Below are positions 62,575 through 64,000 of a stretch of 64,000 bases of DNA, piece by piece; positions within the stretch are counted from its first letter, which is position 1; each line of letters begins with the position of its first letter. Origin of the DNA: Microvelia longipes. Lineage: Eukaryota > Arthropoda > Insecta > Hemiptera > Veliidae. Below the pieces are notes generated by a model, which worked only from the letters and a program-made list of their open reading frames with translations, searched no databases and was not told the origin of the DNA. A program made the translations under genes and the position numbers. The DNA lies in the NCBI GenBank assembly GCA_018340805.1, contig JACMZG010000008.1, forward strand, positions 28,121,914 to 28,185,913, written 5' to 3'.

Positions 62575-63303
62575 AATTTCAAACATCTTGCCATGTACCA
62601 GATTTTTTAAAGTTGGCAATACAATATTAGAATAATACTTTGACGCAGTAAATAATAAAAAAACAGCTGACGATTTAAAGAGGGTTTTAAAATTTAAATA
62701 ATAAAACAAAAGTTTTCAATAATTATTAAAAATTATACTCACTAATTTGATCATATCAAGAAGTTACAATAAACAGTAAATAAAGTTTACTAGTCACTGT
62801 AAATTTTACAGTGAATAGTTTAAAGTTACTATTTATTATTATTTATGATTTCAAAACTTCTATTGGAAATCGATTATATACTTCTATTATTTAAAATAAT
62901 AATGAGGAAATATTAGTTAAGTTGTACAGTGCAACTAATCAATAAAACCCCTCACAATAACACGTATTATTATATAAAATTAAAAAATAAATTTACAGAT
63001 AGTCAGGTATTAGTAATTTACGAAGAAAAGGAAAGTAAAGAAATATTATTGAATTAATAAAAAAATATTATCAAATATGTATTGTATATAAGCGCACGTT
63101 ATTCCAAAACTTAAGTTTTACGTGATGCAATTTTTTTTTGTTTTTCGACAACATTAAAGTTGTGATGAAATAAAAAAAAGTTACAATCTTAGAGTCAATG
63201 ACTCGGAAGCGTGTTAAGTTTTTTATCAGAACGGAAGTAATATAAAAAACTTACGGATCGATAGACAAGCCATCTGAGTTTTTATTGGAATCCAAAGACA
63301 ATA
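62575..63303. other. AT-rich sequence without recognisable feature
   Basis: Nothing supported. Confidence 0.45.
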
Positions 63304-63400
63304 AATCGGGTACGGTATACCTCCTAAAACTTTTCCTCATACATCTGATTCGCTACGCTCATCCTCATTACATCGGAACATTTTTCCTCAATCGATTAAA
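63304..63400 (-). repeat. R1 element, 3' end only (copy C14)
   Basis: AAATCGGGTACGGTATACCTC (imperfect 3' hairpin), TTTTCCTCATACATCTGATT and CGCTACGCTCATCC. A partly repeated CATTACATCGGAAC / TTTCCTCA follows. Confidence 0.75.
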
Positions 63401-63537
63401 AATTTAATGGATAGTAAGTGTTTGTAAATTATTAGTAATGAATTTACTAAATGTTTGTTGTCATTGTTGCCAATTAATAACGTTATAAAATTATTATTTT
63501 CCAAATGGCCTAACTAGACCTAAAGATAGGTTTATAC

Positions 63538-64000
63538 AATACTTTATACCATAGAATATTTTTAGGAAAAGCATTAAATTGGCAAGAAATTCGAAATTGG
63601 TATTATCATCATATTATTATCATATATAGTGTCACTAGAATTATCCGTTTTGGTGTTTTAAGGCCTCCTAAGTGGTTTTCACTAAGCTTACTGTCTGTAT
63701 GTGTGTGAGTGTGCATATGTGTGTGTTATCATCGTAGCTCCCAGCGTATATATGCTAGAGATTTGAAACTTTGTACAAAAATCAATCTATAGGTGTAGTT
63801 GTGCTATGCAGGAAATAATTTTTATGACGTAATTTACTCGCAATTATGACTCAAAAATCATAAATAGCGGAAAAAAGTAATCAATTTGAGATTTGACACG
63901 CATGTAGCCATGTATAGGACAAACATAAGTTTCATCTCATTGTCGCCATTAGTTCAAATTTTAATACATGACTTGCGTACGTTTTTAAAAGAAACCGTAA
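63538..64000 (+). repeat. R1 dispersed element, copy C7, cut by the window end
   Basis: Begins near AATACTTTATACCATAG with a decayed 5' hairpin. AGGCCTCCTAAGTGGTTTTC, a TG-rich stretch (63697-63724), GTACAAAAATCAATCTATAG and GACACGCATGTAGCCATG follow in the usual order. The 3' half lies outside the window. Confidence 0.85.

Overview
This window looks like non-genic, AT-rich (roughly 70-75% A+T by eye) nuclear DNA from an animal. I favour an arthropod because of the mix of mobile elements, but the sequence alone does not settle this. Nearly all six-frame ORFs are short, low-complexity or inside repeats. I found no rRNA, no intact tRNA, no CRISPR and no bacterial-style gene organisation. One stretch (46401-46634, minus strand) has the base composition and residue mix of a real protein-coding exon; I do not recognise the protein.

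The content is mostly repeats. The most abundant family (called R1 here) is about 0.8 kb, non-coding, with a hairpin at each end. There are near-complete copies at 4675-5450, 5909-6704, 10282-11118 and 61580-62327, a copy cut by the window end at 63538-64000, and many partial copies on both strands. A related family, R1b, is seen at 3900-4080, 39897-40050 and around 48090-48600; in the last of these a 49-bp module has expanded into a minisatellite. The window also holds a tRNA-derived SINE (41705-41830, minus), two hAT-type transposon ends (9113-9125, 54889-54940), three copies of a shared polyadenylation-like tail (3469, 11704, 16947), eight long TA-rich microsatellites and eight minisatellites. 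The minisatellites include a 74-bp array with a homogenised core and a 44-bp array with a dimeric A/B order.

The most interesting layer is a set of foldback (inverted-repeat) elements: 2660-2756, 8580-8844, 18189-18422, 29367-29621, 33017-34040, 37741-38009, 39471-39751, 45351-45603, 51068-51602, 54981-55066 and 62341-62574. Six of them have unrelated arms, yet five of those six, plus one solo site at 22998, carry the same arrangement. It runs CTGANGA, one extra base, a short stem-loop, GAAA, a 4-6 nt self-complementary stretch ending in U, then a base other than G. That is the order of a hammerhead ribozyme core. In the best copies (18237-18274 and both arms of 39471-39751) the outer stem I can also be paired. 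The extra base between the core and stem II departs from catalytic hammerheads, so this is a testable candidate and not a demonstrated ribozyme.

No pathway or operon logic applies. The window is best read as an intergenic or intronic repeat landscape with possibly one exon of a host gene on the minus strand.
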